Shown: one piece after another, positions 1 to 8,774 of the stretch
Position numbering within the stretch: the first letter of the stretch is position 1
Layout: every line of letters starts with the position of its first letter
NCBI GenBank assembly: GCA_024279275.1
Contig: JAJRRS010000038.1
Span: forward strand, 1 to 64,000
Length of the DNA: 64,000 nucleotides
Source of the DNA: Planctomycetota bacterium
GTDB taxonomy: Bacteria > Planctomycetota > Phycisphaerae > Phycisphaerales > Phycisphaeraceae
Reading direction: 5' to 3'
The notes under the pieces: model-generated
Seen by the model: only the letters and a program-made list of their open reading frames with translations
Database searches by the model: none
What the model was told of the DNA's origin: nothing
Made by a program: the position numbers and the translations under genes

Positions 1-873
1 GCGGAGGAATGAGTTGGCGGTCGGGCAGTGCGCGGCGATGGAGCTTGTCTGGACAAGCAGGCGGCGTTCGTTGTCATTCAGATAGATGCAGTGGCCTAAC
101 AGTGTTCGTGGTGTGAGCAGGCCTGCGCGGTGGTAGACGCTAGTGTAGTCGGGTCCGCCGTGGAGTTTTGCGACGGCGTCGAGTTCGGGTTTCATCTCGG
201 CGAGGTGGGTCTGGATGTAGGCGTCGTGTTTGCGTGCCAGGTCGCCGGCGGCTTTGAGCAGGCCTTCGCTGCAGGTGATGGCGAAGCGGGGTGTGACGGC
301 TGTGCAGACGCGGTTGCCCGGTGCGCGTTGTTGCGGTTGCGATGGCCAATCGTTTAATAATGCTTCTGTCTCGGCGATACATTCGTCGGCGTCGCGCAGC
401 ATCGAGTCGGGGGCTTCCTGGTCGATCAACACCTGCCCGACCACGGCGCGGAGGCCACGGCGGGCGCAGCAGCCCAATGCTCGCTTCGTTGCCTCGTGAT
501 GGACGGTGGCGTAGGCGACGAAGCTGGTTGTGCCGACGGACATGAGTTGATCGATCACGCGCTCGGTCATGGCCAGGGCGTAGTCGGCGTCGGCCCAGCG
601 TGCTTCGTTGGGGAATGTGACTTGGTCGAGCCAGTCAAGGAGGCTCATGCCGTGTGCGCCGATGAGGTCGAATTGGGGGAGGTGCATGTGGGTGTCGATG
701 AAGCCCGGTGAGATCAGGTGGCCGTCGCCGCCAAAGTCGAAGGATGCGGGGAGACCGCCTTCGTGGACTTCGACGATTCGGCCGGCGTCGGTGCGCAGCC
801 AGCCCTGGGCGAGGCGCACGCCGGGCTTTTCGCCATCGGTGTCGGGAAGCAACAACGTGCCCGCAATAATCAA
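1..873 (-). CDS. guaD: guanine deaminase, 3' end beyond window
   Basis: Metal-dependent amidohydrolase expected to hydrolyse guanine to xanthine and ammonia in purine salvage or catabolism (cytoplasmic). 291 residues are visible and the frame stays open to base 1, so the C-terminus lies outside the window. Seen in the translation: SPGFIDTHMH (metal-binding HxH at residues 62 and 64), the guanine-deaminase stretch IGAHGMSLLDWLDQVTFPNE (71-90), QTHLAEM with His223, LGHCIYL with His261, and AAHCPTANSFL around residue 285. The start is a TTG at 873-871, chosen because AGGAG lies six to eight bases upstream and the N-terminus then has normal length. The gene is divergent from the polyferredoxin fusion at 1006. 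Family assignment is firm; guanine rather than another purine is inferred from the motif set. Confidence 0.88.
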   Translation of the reverse strand, partial: MIIAGTLLLPDTDGEKPGVRLAQGWLRTDAGRIVEVHEGGLPASFDFGGDGHLISPGFIDTHMHLPQFDLIGAHGMSLLDWLDQVTFPNEARWADADYALAMTERVIDQLMSVGTTSFVAYATVHHEATKRALGCCARRGLRAVVGQVLIDQEAPDSMLRDADECIAETEALLNDWPSQPQQRAPGNRVCTAVTPRFAITCSEGLLKAAGDLARKHDAYIQTHLAEMKPELDAVAKLHGGPDYTSVYHRAGLLTPRTLLGHCIYLNDNERRLLVQTSSIAAHCPTANSFLR

Positions 874-1005
874 GGTCCGCTCTCCTGTGTGTGTAATAGG
901 GTTACTATCGTACCGTGAGGCGGCGTCGGGGGTGGGAATAATACGGCCTGGCTGGGGATTATCCACTTTTGTAGATGTGGTTTACCTAGATGGAGATTCA
1001 CAACG

Positions 1006-3372
1006 ATGACAACCTTTCTAACGAATCCCATTGCATCGGTGGCGTCTTTATTTGATCGTGGCTTCGACCCGGCGCGTGCGCGTCGGCTGCCGGAGGCCAG
1101 TGAGGTGGGCGAGTCGAATGTCCGTGGGCTTTACCTGGCGGGAGAGATCGCGGGGACGCCGTTGATCAAGCTGGGGCTGAATCGTGGGCGGGCGGTGATC
1201 GATCATCTGGTCGGGGTGGACCTGGCACGCGAGTTGGGGGAGCGGGGTGTATCGATGAATGATGATGGGGAACTGGAGACGCGACAGGCGGGGTTCGACC
1301 CGACGGAGCCGCGCGACGGGCAGTGGTACGACGTGTTGATTGTGGGCGCGGGGAGTGCGGGGCTGGGTGCGGCGGATCGTTGTCAGCAGTTGGGGCTGTC
1401 TTATGTTGTGATCGAGGGGCAGCGGCCTGCGCAGCTTGTGCGGAACATGACCAAGGGCAAGCCGTTATTGATGGAGCCGCCCAACGAGGACAACCAGACC
1501 CGGCTGTACTGCGAAGAGTGCAGCAAGGAAGAGCTGCTCGAACAATGGGATCGGCAGATCGTCGAGCTTGGGCTGGACAAACACATCCGCACGTTCGAGC
1601 AGGTCACGGACATCCAACGCCAGGGCGACAAGGACGGGTTCAAGGTCACAACCGACAAGGGCGAGCACCGGGCGAGGCGCGTGGTGCTGGCGATCGGTAA
1701 GGCTGGGAACCCTCGGAAGCTGCGCGTGCCCGGCGAGACGGAGCATGCGGCGCGGATCAGTCAGAATGTGGCCGACCCGGATGAGTGGGAGGGGAAGAGC
1801 CTGGTGGTGTTCGGCGCGGGGGACGTGGCCTGTGAGGCGGCGATCGCATTAGCGGACCGGGGCAACCACATCACGATGGCGGCGCCTGATAAGGAGTTCA
1901 CGTTTCCCAAGAAGCGGAACATCGACGCGGTGAATCAGCGGGCGGCCCAGGGGAAGATCGATCTGTATCTGGGGCACGGCGCTGCGGAGATCGGGGCGGA
2001 TTCGGTGACGCTGAAAGACCTGGCCAGCGGGGAGACGAAAACAGTCCCGGCTGAACACATCTTCCGCTGCATCGGGGCGGAGATGCCGATGGGTTTTTTC
2101 AAGAAGGTTGGCATTCAGCTTGAGGGGGCGTGGAACGTCAAGCGGTGGACGATCCTGGGAGTGGCGGCGTTGATTTCGTATTTTATCTACGGGGCGAAGG
2201 CCAGCCCCCCGCTTTGGCCATTTAATATCAAGTCGAGCCTGTTCGCTGCGACGGACGGTGTGCCGCGCGGCTTTGGTGCGTGGTGGCAGACGCTACATGT
2301 CGGCGAGGGTAACTGGGCGTTCAAGTTCAACGGCTCGTTCTGGTACAGCCTGTCGTACTGCCTGGTCATGACGTGGTTCGGATTCAAGGCTTACCACCGC
2401 TGGGGGGTTCGGCACAACGACGATTACCAGAAGAAACGATTTCTGTCACTGATCTCCGTGCAGTGGCTGTTAGCGTTCTTGATTCCCAACGTCCTGATGT
2501 GGTGGGTGCACGGGATGTTCGGTGACAATCAGTGGCTTGGCAACCGCGACAACTGGTGGCACGCCTCGGGGTTTGAGTACGCGTTCCCACTATTCTTCTG
2601 GCAGTTTTTCTGGGATGTCGGTTGGCTGTATCTGATCTATGGTCTGGCGGCGACGTTTATCGTGATCCCGCTGCTGACGATCCGGCACGGCAAACGCTAT
2701 TGCACCTGGTTTTGCGGCTGCGGCGGGCTGGCGGAAACGTTGGGCGACCCATGGCGGCACCTGGCGCCCAAGGGCAAGGTCGCTGGTCGTTGGGAGTGGA
2801 TGAACTTCGCGGTCCTTATCTGGGCGGTCGCGGCGATTGTGCTGGTGGCAGGAAAGATCGGGCTGGGCAAGTGGGTGACGGGGACGCCGTTTGTCTCGCC
2901 ATCCGTCGGCGAACACGGCGCGATGACGACATACCTATTTAAGGGCTACGCCCAGTTCGCGGACCTGTGGCTGGTGGGGATCATCCCGGTGGCGCTATAC
3001 CCGATCTACGGAGGGAAAATCTGGTGCCGATACTGGTGCCCCTTGGCGAAGTGGATGCAACTGACCAGCAAGTGGTTCGGGACGCTGCAGATCTCAAGCG
3101 ACGACAAGTGCATCACCTGCGGGGAGTGTTCGCGGTACTGCGAGGTCGGGATTGATGTGATGGCGTTTGCCAAGAACCAACAATCGTTCGGAAACGACAA
3201 CACAAGCTGCATCCATTGCGGCATCTGCGTCACGGTCTGCCCGATGGATGTGCTGAGCTTCGACAACGACCGGGTCGGGACGGTGACGCGGAAGGTTCGT
3301 GAGATGCGGGGGATTGGCGTGACGATCGAGGGACGGGAGTTGGCCGATGCGGCGGCGATGCGATCCGGTTGA
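1006..3372 (+). CDS. FAD/NAD(P)-binding oxidoreductase fused to membrane polyferredoxin
   Basis: 788-residue fusion, probably an inner-membrane electron-transfer protein that takes electrons from NAD(P)H through a flavin to Fe-S clusters. Order seen: GLYLAGEIAG (41-50), a motif that normally closes the FAD domain at the C-terminus; FAD Rossmann GAGSAG (114-119); NAD(P) Rossmann FGAGDVA (269-275); about six membrane helices from residue 380; membrane cysteine motifs CTWFCGC (566-572) and CRYWCP (674-679) as in NosR/NapH proteins; two [4Fe-4S] motifs, C702/705/708/712 and C735/738/741/745-Pro. GGAG precedes the ATG. A paralogue of the same layout lies at 4065. The flavoprotein half resembles YpdA/thioredoxin-reductase-like enzymes. 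Electron acceptor and physiological role cannot be told from sequence. Confidence 0.8.
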   Translation: MTTFLTNPIASVASLFDRGFDPARARRLPEASEVGESNVRGLYLAGEIAGTPLIKLGLNRGRAVIDHLVGVDLARELGERGVSMNDDGELETRQAGFDPTEPRDGQWYDVLIVGAGSAGLGAADRCQQLGLSYVVIEGQRPAQLVRNMTKGKPLLMEPPNEDNQTRLYCEECSKEELLEQWDRQIVELGLDKHIRTFEQVTDIQRQGDKDGFKVTTDKGEHRARRVVLAIGKAGNPRKLRVPGETEHAARISQNVADPDEWEGKSLVVFGAGDVACEAAIALADRGNHITMAAPDKEFTFPKKRNIDAVNQRAAQGKIDLYLGHGAAEIGADSVTLKDLASGETKTVPAEHIFRCIGAEMPMGFFKKVGIQLEGAWNVKRWTILGVAALISYFIYGAKASPPLWPFNIKSSLFAATDGVPRGFGAWWQTLHVGEGNWAFKFNGSFWYSLSYCLVMTWFGFKAYHRWGVRHNDDYQKKRFLSLISVQWLLAFLIPNVLMWWVHGMFGDNQWLGNRDNWWHASGFEYAFPLFFWQFFWDVGWLYLIYGLAATFIVIPLLTIRHGKRYCTWFCGCGGLAETLGDPWRHLAPKGKVAGRWEWMNFAVLIWAVAAIVLVAGKIGLGKWVTGTPFVSPSVGEHGAMTTYLFKGYAQFADLWLVGIIPVALYPIYGGKIWCRYWCPLAKWMQLTSKWFGTLQISSDDKCITCGECSRYCEVGIDVMAFAKNQQSFGNDNTSCIHCGICVTVCPMDVLSFDNDRVGTVTRKVREMRGIGVTIEGRELADAAAMRSG

Positions 3373-3375
3373 CGG

Positions 3376-3921
3376 TCACGCCCGGAAGATCGCGTAAGAA
3401 CCCAACCCGTTGAATATCTGTAACACGAACATCACGATACAGACGGCCAAGAGCCACCGACGCGAACGCCTGCCCAGCAGGGCACAGGCAGACATTAAGA
3501 TAATTGTGGCGACCCCAAAGATCATAACGATCTCCGAATCGCTAAAGGCGCTACGGTCACCCCTAAGGTGCAAGCACCACATGGTCGGCACCACCGATGG
3601 CAAGGTCGGAAATATCTTTACCCAGAACATCCGGTACCCGCCCCACCCATAATCGATCCAGAAGATCCATGTGTTGGGCAAATAGACTGCCAGCAACACC
3701 GACGACAGTGTAACCCACCACGACGGCCGGCAGCGCCACCACGATCCACTGCGCCAGCTCGACTTGGGTGGGCGCAGTTTTGCCGGGTCGAATGTTTCAC
3801 CACACTCCGGGCAGCGGGGTTCGGTCGTGCCGGTGAGGTTGTACTCGCACTTGGGACAGCACAGGCCGATGAATGGCAGGTCGGCCGCCGCAGCTATTTT
3901 CTTGTTCTCAGGCATCACCAT
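3376..3921 (-). CDS. zinc-ribbon membrane protein, planctomycete type
   Basis: 181 residues. The N-terminus carries CPKCEYNLTG...CPECGETF, a CxxC-CxxC zinc ribbon of the type often seen at the start of small planctomycete membrane proteins. About four hydrophobic segments follow. No catalytic motif is visible and the function is unknown. GGAG lies just upstream of a cluster of alternative starts (ATG-GTG-ATG at 3921-3913), so the true start may be any of the three. It lies opposite and between the two polyferredoxin fusions, ending 3 bp from the end of the first. A gene of the same class is at 58434. Confidence 0.65.
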   Translation of the reverse strand: MVMPENKKIAAAADLPFIGLCCPKCEYNLTGTTEPRCPECGETFDPAKLRPPKSSWRSGSWWRCRPSWWVTLSSVLLAVYLPNTWIFWIDYGWGGYRMFWVKIFPTLPSVVPTMWCLHLRGDRSAFSDSEIVMIFGVATIILMSACALLGRRSRRWLLAVCIVMFVLQIFNGLGSYAIFRA

Positions 3922-4064
3922 TCGTCTCCAAGGCGATTGTATCCGAACAACGGACTCCCACCCTTTGGGAATAATCCCAAGCCCCAGCGCGTATTGTGTT
4001 TACACGGTGGCGACCCCCGTGTCGTGGGGTATGATGCCCGTCATGATCAGGGAGACGTGCTGAC

Positions 4065-6476
4065 ATGAATCCGATATCCCGTTACATGCGTTGGCTGCAC
4101 ACACGTTGGCCGGCGGGCCACGTTGAAAAGCTCCCATTAATCAACCCCGACGGGTCCACCGCTGTGCCGGGGTTGTATGTTGTCGGAGACATCACGGGGG
4201 TCCCGCTCTTAAAGTTTTCATCCGACACCGGCGCGCGTGCGGTGCAGACGATTGTCGCGGATGCGGGTTTTGCGAAACGCGACAAAGATGTCAGCCGTGA
4301 CGGGAAGAAAGTGCTTGACCTGGTTGTCGTCGGCGCGGGTGTGTCGGGTGTGGCGGCGGCGATCGAGGCGCGGAAGAACGATCTTAGCTTTGAGTTGCTC
4401 GAAGCGTCCGAGCCGTTCTCAACCGTGGTGAACTTCCCCAAGGGCAAACCGATATTCACTTATCCAACCGACATGACCCCGGCTGGGGAATTGCAGTTCG
4501 GCGAATCGACGTCGATCAAGGAGGGGTTGGTCGATGCTCTCCACGGGTATCTGAAAAAATACGACATCCAGCCGCGTCAAATCCGGGCCGAGCGCATCAC
4601 ACGCAAGGGCGGGCTTCTCGAAGTCGTTATCCCCGACGGCGAAAACCTGCTGGCCCATCGCGTGGTCGTCGGGATCGGGCGGTCGGGCAACTTCCGCAAA
4701 CTCGGCGTGCCCGGCGAAGAACTAGGCAAAGTCTCCAACCGCCTGCACGACCCCAAAGATTACTGCGGCAAGAAAATCCTGATCGTCGGCGGGGGTGACA
4801 CGGCGATGGAAACCGCGATCGCGTTGGGCGCTTGCGGCAGCCATGTCACCGTCAGCTACCGCAAGCCGGAGTTTAGCCGACCCAAGCCCGAGAACGTCGA
4901 GAAGCTGAGGATGTTGGCGGACGACCCGATGGCGGAGGATGCCGTGGTCGAGGAACCCAGCAGCGAGCGGATCACCACCGCCGCCGGTGCGTTTATGAAC
5001 GACCACCGCAAGCCCGGGTCGGTGACGTTGTTGATGGCGAGCAAGGTCAAGGAAATCCACGAAGACCAGGTCGTCGTCACCGACGCGGACGGCGTGGACC
5101 AGAGAATAGAAAACGACGCGGTGTTCACGATGATCGGTCGAGAGGCGCCGCTGGATTTCTTTCGACGTAGCGGCGTCCCGATCCGGGGTGAGTGGCGGGT
5201 CAGTAGCTACGTCAGCTTCGCGCTGTTCTTCGTATTTTGTGTGTTCCTCTACCATTGGAAGAGTAGTGCCGGGTTCGACCTCAAGGGGATATTCAAAGAT
5301 TATCACTGGTTCCCCTTCAATATCGCAGGCCCGGATAACCCGGCGAACCTGATCGGGACGCTGGCGTTATCCATGCAGAAGCCCAGCTTCTGGTACTCGC
5401 TGGCCTACTGCCTGTGTATCGTGATCTTCGGGATCAAGCGGATCAAGCGCCGGCGAACGCCCTACGTTAAGTTGCAGACGCTGACATTGATGTCGATCCA
5501 GTGTGTGCCGTTGTTTTTGCTGCCGTACATCCTGCTTCCGTGGATGGGGCACAACGGATTGTTTAATGATGGTGTCAGCAAATCTTTTGCCGATGCGCTG
5601 TTTCCGCTGACACAGTGGGACAACCACGAGCGAGAGTATTGGCGCAGCGTCGGGTTTATCCTGGCTTGGCCGTTGATGTTCTGGAACGTGTTTACTTACC
5701 AACCCATCTGGGCGTGGCTGGTCATCGGGTCGCTTCAGACTTTCGTGCTGATCCCGCTGATCGTCTGGCGTTGGGGCAAGGGTGCGTACTGCGGGTGGAT
5801 ATGTTCCTGCGGCGCGTTGGCTGAGACAATGGGTGATGCCCACCGCCACAAGATGCCGCACGGCCCAAAGTGGAACCGCTTGAACATGCTCGGGCAGGTT
5901 TTCCTGTGGATCATCACCGCGCTATTAGTATTGCGCGTTGTGTCCTGGATCACCCCCGGTAGTACTCCGGGGGGCTGGGCGACCGCGGCGTACAACCTGA
6001 TCTTCGAGGGCAAGGATGCCAACGGCTCTCCGATCGGTGGGTTGATGCGTTATTTTAACTACGTCTGGTCGGTCGATCTGCTCTGGGCGGGTGTATTCGG
6101 GGTGGCGTTTTACTTCTGGTTCTCCGGCCGGGTCTGGTGCCGATTCGCTTGTCCGTTGGCGGCGCTGATGCACATCTATGCACGGTTCAGCCAGTTCCGC
6201 ATCCTAAGTGACAAGAAAAAATGTATCTCCTGCAACGTCTGCACCAGCGTGTGCCATCAGGGGATCGACGTCATGAACTTCGCCAACAAGGGCCTGCCGA
6301 TGGAAGACCCCCAGTGCGTGCGATGCTCGGCCTGCGTCCAGTCCTGCCCGACTGGGGTGCTGAGCTTTGGGCGTATCAACCGGAATACAGGTGAAGTCCT
6401 GGGAATTGATACACTTGGGGCCTCACCGGTGCGGATGGCGGAGCTGACGGTGAATGGGAAGACCGTCGGAACTTAA
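4065..6476 (+). CDS. FAD/NAD(P)-binding oxidoreductase fused to membrane polyferredoxin (paralogue)
   Basis: 803 residues with the same architecture as the gene at 1006. Order: GLYVVGDITG (36-45), FAD Rossmann GAGVSG (90-95), NAD(P) motif GGGDT (242-246), about six membrane helices with the NosR/NapH-type cysteine motifs CGWICSCG and CRFACP, then two [4Fe-4S] motifs at C720/723/726/730 and C751/754/757/761-Pro. The flavin domain is closer to canonical YpdA/TrxR-like reductases than in the first copy (GGGDTAMETA against FGAGDVACEA). GGAG lies 10 nt before the ATG. The next gene starts 19 bp downstream, so it may head an operon with the LolA-like protein and glutamate dehydrogenase. Substrate and acceptor are unknown. 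Confidence 0.8.
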   Translation: MNPISRYMRWLHTRWPAGHVEKLPLINPDGSTAVPGLYVVGDITGVPLLKFSSDTGARAVQTIVADAGFAKRDKDVSRDGKKVLDLVVVGAGVSGVAAAIEARKNDLSFELLEASEPFSTVVNFPKGKPIFTYPTDMTPAGELQFGESTSIKEGLVDALHGYLKKYDIQPRQIRAERITRKGGLLEVVIPDGENLLAHRVVVGIGRSGNFRKLGVPGEELGKVSNRLHDPKDYCGKKILIVGGGDTAMETAIALGACGSHVTVSYRKPEFSRPKPENVEKLRMLADDPMAEDAVVEEPSSERITTAAGAFMNDHRKPGSVTLLMASKVKEIHEDQVVVTDADGVDQRIENDAVFTMIGREAPLDFFRRSGVPIRGEWRVSSYVSFALFFVFCVFLYHWKSSAGFDLKGIFKDYHWFPFNIAGPDNPANLIGTLALSMQKPSFWYSLAYCLCIVIFGIKRIKRRRTPYVKLQTLTLMSIQCVPLFLLPYILLPWMGHNGLFNDGVSKSFADALFPLTQWDNHEREYWRSVGFILAWPLMFWNVFTYQPIWAWLVIGSLQTFVLIPLIVWRWGKGAYCGWICSCGALAETMGDAHRHKMPHGPKWNRLNMLGQVFLWIITALLVLRVVSWITPGSTPGGWATAAYNLIFEGKDANGSPIGGLMRYFNYVWSVDLLWAGVFGVAFYFWFSGRVWCRFACPLAALMHIYARFSQFRILSDKKKCISCNVCTSVCHQGIDVMNFANKGLPMEDPQCVRCSACVQSCPTGVLSFGRINRNTGEVLGIDTLGASPVRMAELTVNGKTVGT

Positions 6477-6494
6477 TCCTGGTAAGGGCGTGTT

Positions 6495-7310
6495 ATGAAT
6501 GGTGTGTTGAAGTTTATTTTTATTGTTGTTCTGGCGATCGGGTCGCCGGCCCTGGCGCAGGACGCGGCGTTCCACCAGAGGTTCGCCGACCAGATTGGTA
6601 GCGCCCACGGGGCCGACGCCTACCGGTCTCACACGGCGTTGCGTGCCGATGTCACCGTCACCTTCGGCGGCAAGGTCATACTCAGTGGCGTGATCATTTT
6701 CGATACCCCGGTCGGCCAGTCGCGGATCGAAACGGCGGACGGGGTGGTGATGGTGTTTGACGGGAAGGATGCCTACGTCAGCCCAGCCGATGCGCCGGTC
6801 CCGCCGGGGATGGCGAGGTTTCAGTTATTGACCTGGCCTTACTTCGTGGCTGCGCCCTTTAAGCTCGCCGACCCCGGGACACACATCGACGACGCGGGTG
6901 ATAAACCCCTGGACGCCGGGCGCGCCTTGCCCGCCGGCAAGCTCTCTTTCGCGCCCGGCACCGGCGACTCGCCCGAGGACTGGTACATCGTTTACCGTGA
7001 TCCCGACACCGATCGTCTGGCGGCGATGGCGTACATCGTGACCTACAGCAAGTCCGCGCACGATGCGGAGAAAGAGCCTCACATGGCTATCTACGAAGCG
7101 TTCGAGGATATCGATGGCGTCATCCTGCCGACACGCTTTAGCTTGTGGAACTGGGAATCAGGCACAGGCAAGGTCGGCGAGGTGCTCGGGCGGGTCGAGC
7201 TTAGCAACTACCAATTTATTGAACCCGATGAATCCACGTTCACCAAACCCGACCACGCACGCATAGACACCCCACCATCACCACCATCCTCACAACCACC
7301 AGCTAATTAA
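6495..7310 (+). CDS. exported LolA/DUF6503-like protein
   Basis: 271 residues with a signal peptide (hydrophobic stretch, cleavage probably after SPALAQ near residue 22). The body is rich in beta-strand-like alternation (VTVTFGGKVILSGVIIFDTP; ADGVVMVFDGKDAYV) as in LolA/LppX-fold or DUF6503 periplasmic proteins. The C-terminus ends in a Pro/Ser-rich tail. AAGGG precedes the ATG, and gaps of 19 bp to the preceding gene and 10 bp to gdhA suggest co-transcription. No catalytic residues are recognised. The family call rests on fold-like pattern only and is tentative. Confidence 0.55.
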   Translation: MNGVLKFIFIVVLAIGSPALAQDAAFHQRFADQIGSAHGADAYRSHTALRADVTVTFGGKVILSGVIIFDTPVGQSRIETADGVVMVFDGKDAYVSPADAPVPPGMARFQLLTWPYFVAAPFKLADPGTHIDDAGDKPLDAGRALPAGKLSFAPGTGDSPEDWYIVYRDPDTDRLAAMAYIVTYSKSAHDAEKEPHMAIYEAFEDIDGVILPTRFSLWNWESGTGKVGEVLGRVELSNYQFIEPDESTFTKPDHARIDTPPSPPSSQPPAN

Positions 7311-7319
7311 GGATAAGCC

Positions 7320-8630
7320 ATGACCAACACAGCCAACGCTTCATCAGACACGCTTTTTGCAGACGCTATCGGTCGACTCGATCAGGCTGGGAAGATCGCC
7401 GGGCTTGACCCCGAGGTGGTCGAGTTGTTGAAGCACCCCAAGGCGGTGATGCACTTCTCGATCCCCGTGCGGATGGACGACGGCTCGCTTAAAGTATTCG
7501 AGGGCTACCGCGTTCGGCATAACAATCACCGCGGCCCGACCAAGGGCGGGATCCGTTATCACCCAAACGTGTCGCTGGATGAGGTCAAGGCGCTGGCGTT
7601 CTGGATGACGTGCAAGTGTGCCGTGGTGGGCATCCCGTTCGGCGGAGCCAAGGGCGGGATCACCGTGGACCCCCACGGGTTGTCGCACATGGAGCTTGAA
7701 CGGCTGTCGCGCGGATTCATCCAGCAGGTCGCCGACTTCATCGGGCCTGATGTTGATATCCCTGCACCGGATGTTTATACCAACGCCCGGATCATGGGGT
7801 GGATGATGGATGAGTACTCCAAGATCAAACGCCAACACAGCCCGGCGGTTATCACCGGCAAGCCGATCCCCTTGGGCGGCAGCCTGGGGCGCGACGACGC
7901 CACCGGACGCGGGGCGTATTACTGCATCAAGGAGCTTGAGAAGAGACGAAATTGGAACCCCGCCGATATCACCGTCGCGGTGCAAGGCTTCGGCAACGGC
8001 GGGCAGAACGCGGTGAAACTGCTGCACGCCGATGGGTATAAGATCGTTGCTGTGAGTGACTCCAAAGGCGGGATCTATAAGCCCGAGGGGTTCGATGTGC
8101 CCAGCCTGATCCAGATCAAGAACGAGTCGCGCAAGCTCAAGGCGGTCTACTGCGACGGCTCGGTCTGCGAAGCCATCGAAGCCGACTCGATCAGCAACGA
8201 ACAACTGCTTGAGTTGGAGGTGGATATACTGATCCCAGCTGCGTTGGAGAATCAGATCACCTCGGCGAACGTGAATAACATCAAGGCCAAGGTCATCGTC
8301 GAGGTCGCCAACGGCCCGACGACCCCGGAGGCGGACGCGGCGCTAGTAAAAAATGACACACTGGTCGTCCCGGATATCCTCGCTAATGCCGGCGGGGTCA
8401 CGGTCAGCTACTTCGAGTGGGTGCAGAACCGCCAGGGGTTTTACTGGTCCGTGCAAGAGGTTCGAGATCGGCTCGAAAAGATCATGCGGGCCGAGTTCAA
8501 CGCGGTTTACAACCTGATGGAGAAACACGAGATCGACATGCGGACGGCAGCGTATGCCCACGCGCTAAATCGGATCGGTGAGGCGGTCGAGGCCGGGGGC
8601 ACGCAGCGGTACTTCGGCGAGGCGAACTGA
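7320..8630 (+). CDS. gdhA: glutamate dehydrogenase (Glu/Leu/Phe/Val family)
   Basis: 436 residues, normal length for the hexameric family. It interconverts glutamate with 2-oxoglutarate and ammonia using NAD(P). Seen: GYRVRHNNHRGPTKGGIRYH in the substrate-binding domain, KCAVVGIPFGGAKGGI containing the catalytic lysine, then the dinucleotide-binding AVQGFGNGGQNA, and PAALENQIT and ANGPTTPEAD in the C-terminal half. AGGA lies six bases before the ATG. It directly follows the exported protein at 6495. Cofactor choice (NAD or NADP) cannot be read with confidence. Confidence 0.93.
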   Translation: MTNTANASSDTLFADAIGRLDQAGKIAGLDPEVVELLKHPKAVMHFSIPVRMDDGSLKVFEGYRVRHNNHRGPTKGGIRYHPNVSLDEVKALAFWMTCKCAVVGIPFGGAKGGITVDPHGLSHMELERLSRGFIQQVADFIGPDVDIPAPDVYTNARIMGWMMDEYSKIKRQHSPAVITGKPIPLGGSLGRDDATGRGAYYCIKELEKRRNWNPADITVAVQGFGNGGQNAVKLLHADGYKIVAVSDSKGGIYKPEGFDVPSLIQIKNESRKLKAVYCDGSVCEAIEADSISNEQLLELEVDILIPAALENQITSANVNNIKAKVIVEVANGPTTPEADAALVKNDTLVVPDILANAGGVTVSYFEWVQNRQGFYWSVQEVRDRLEKIMRAEFNAVYNLMEKHEIDMRTAAYAHALNRIGEAVEAGGTQRYFGEAN

Positions 8631-8774
8631 GGCGTCCGGCCCCCCGGATACTTCCCCCGTGTATCCCTGGCCTCGCCGGTTGCCTATCGCCCCGCCCCCC
8701 ACTGCCCCGTTGCTCCGGTGGTGGTATCATCACATAGTCAGGCAAGCACCATCGGCACGGAGGCCCGGGACCGC

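Noticed and set aside
7344-8204. 286-residue frame opposite glutamate dehydrogenase
   Set aside because: Mirror frame of a well-conserved enzyme; no start signal and no family likeness.
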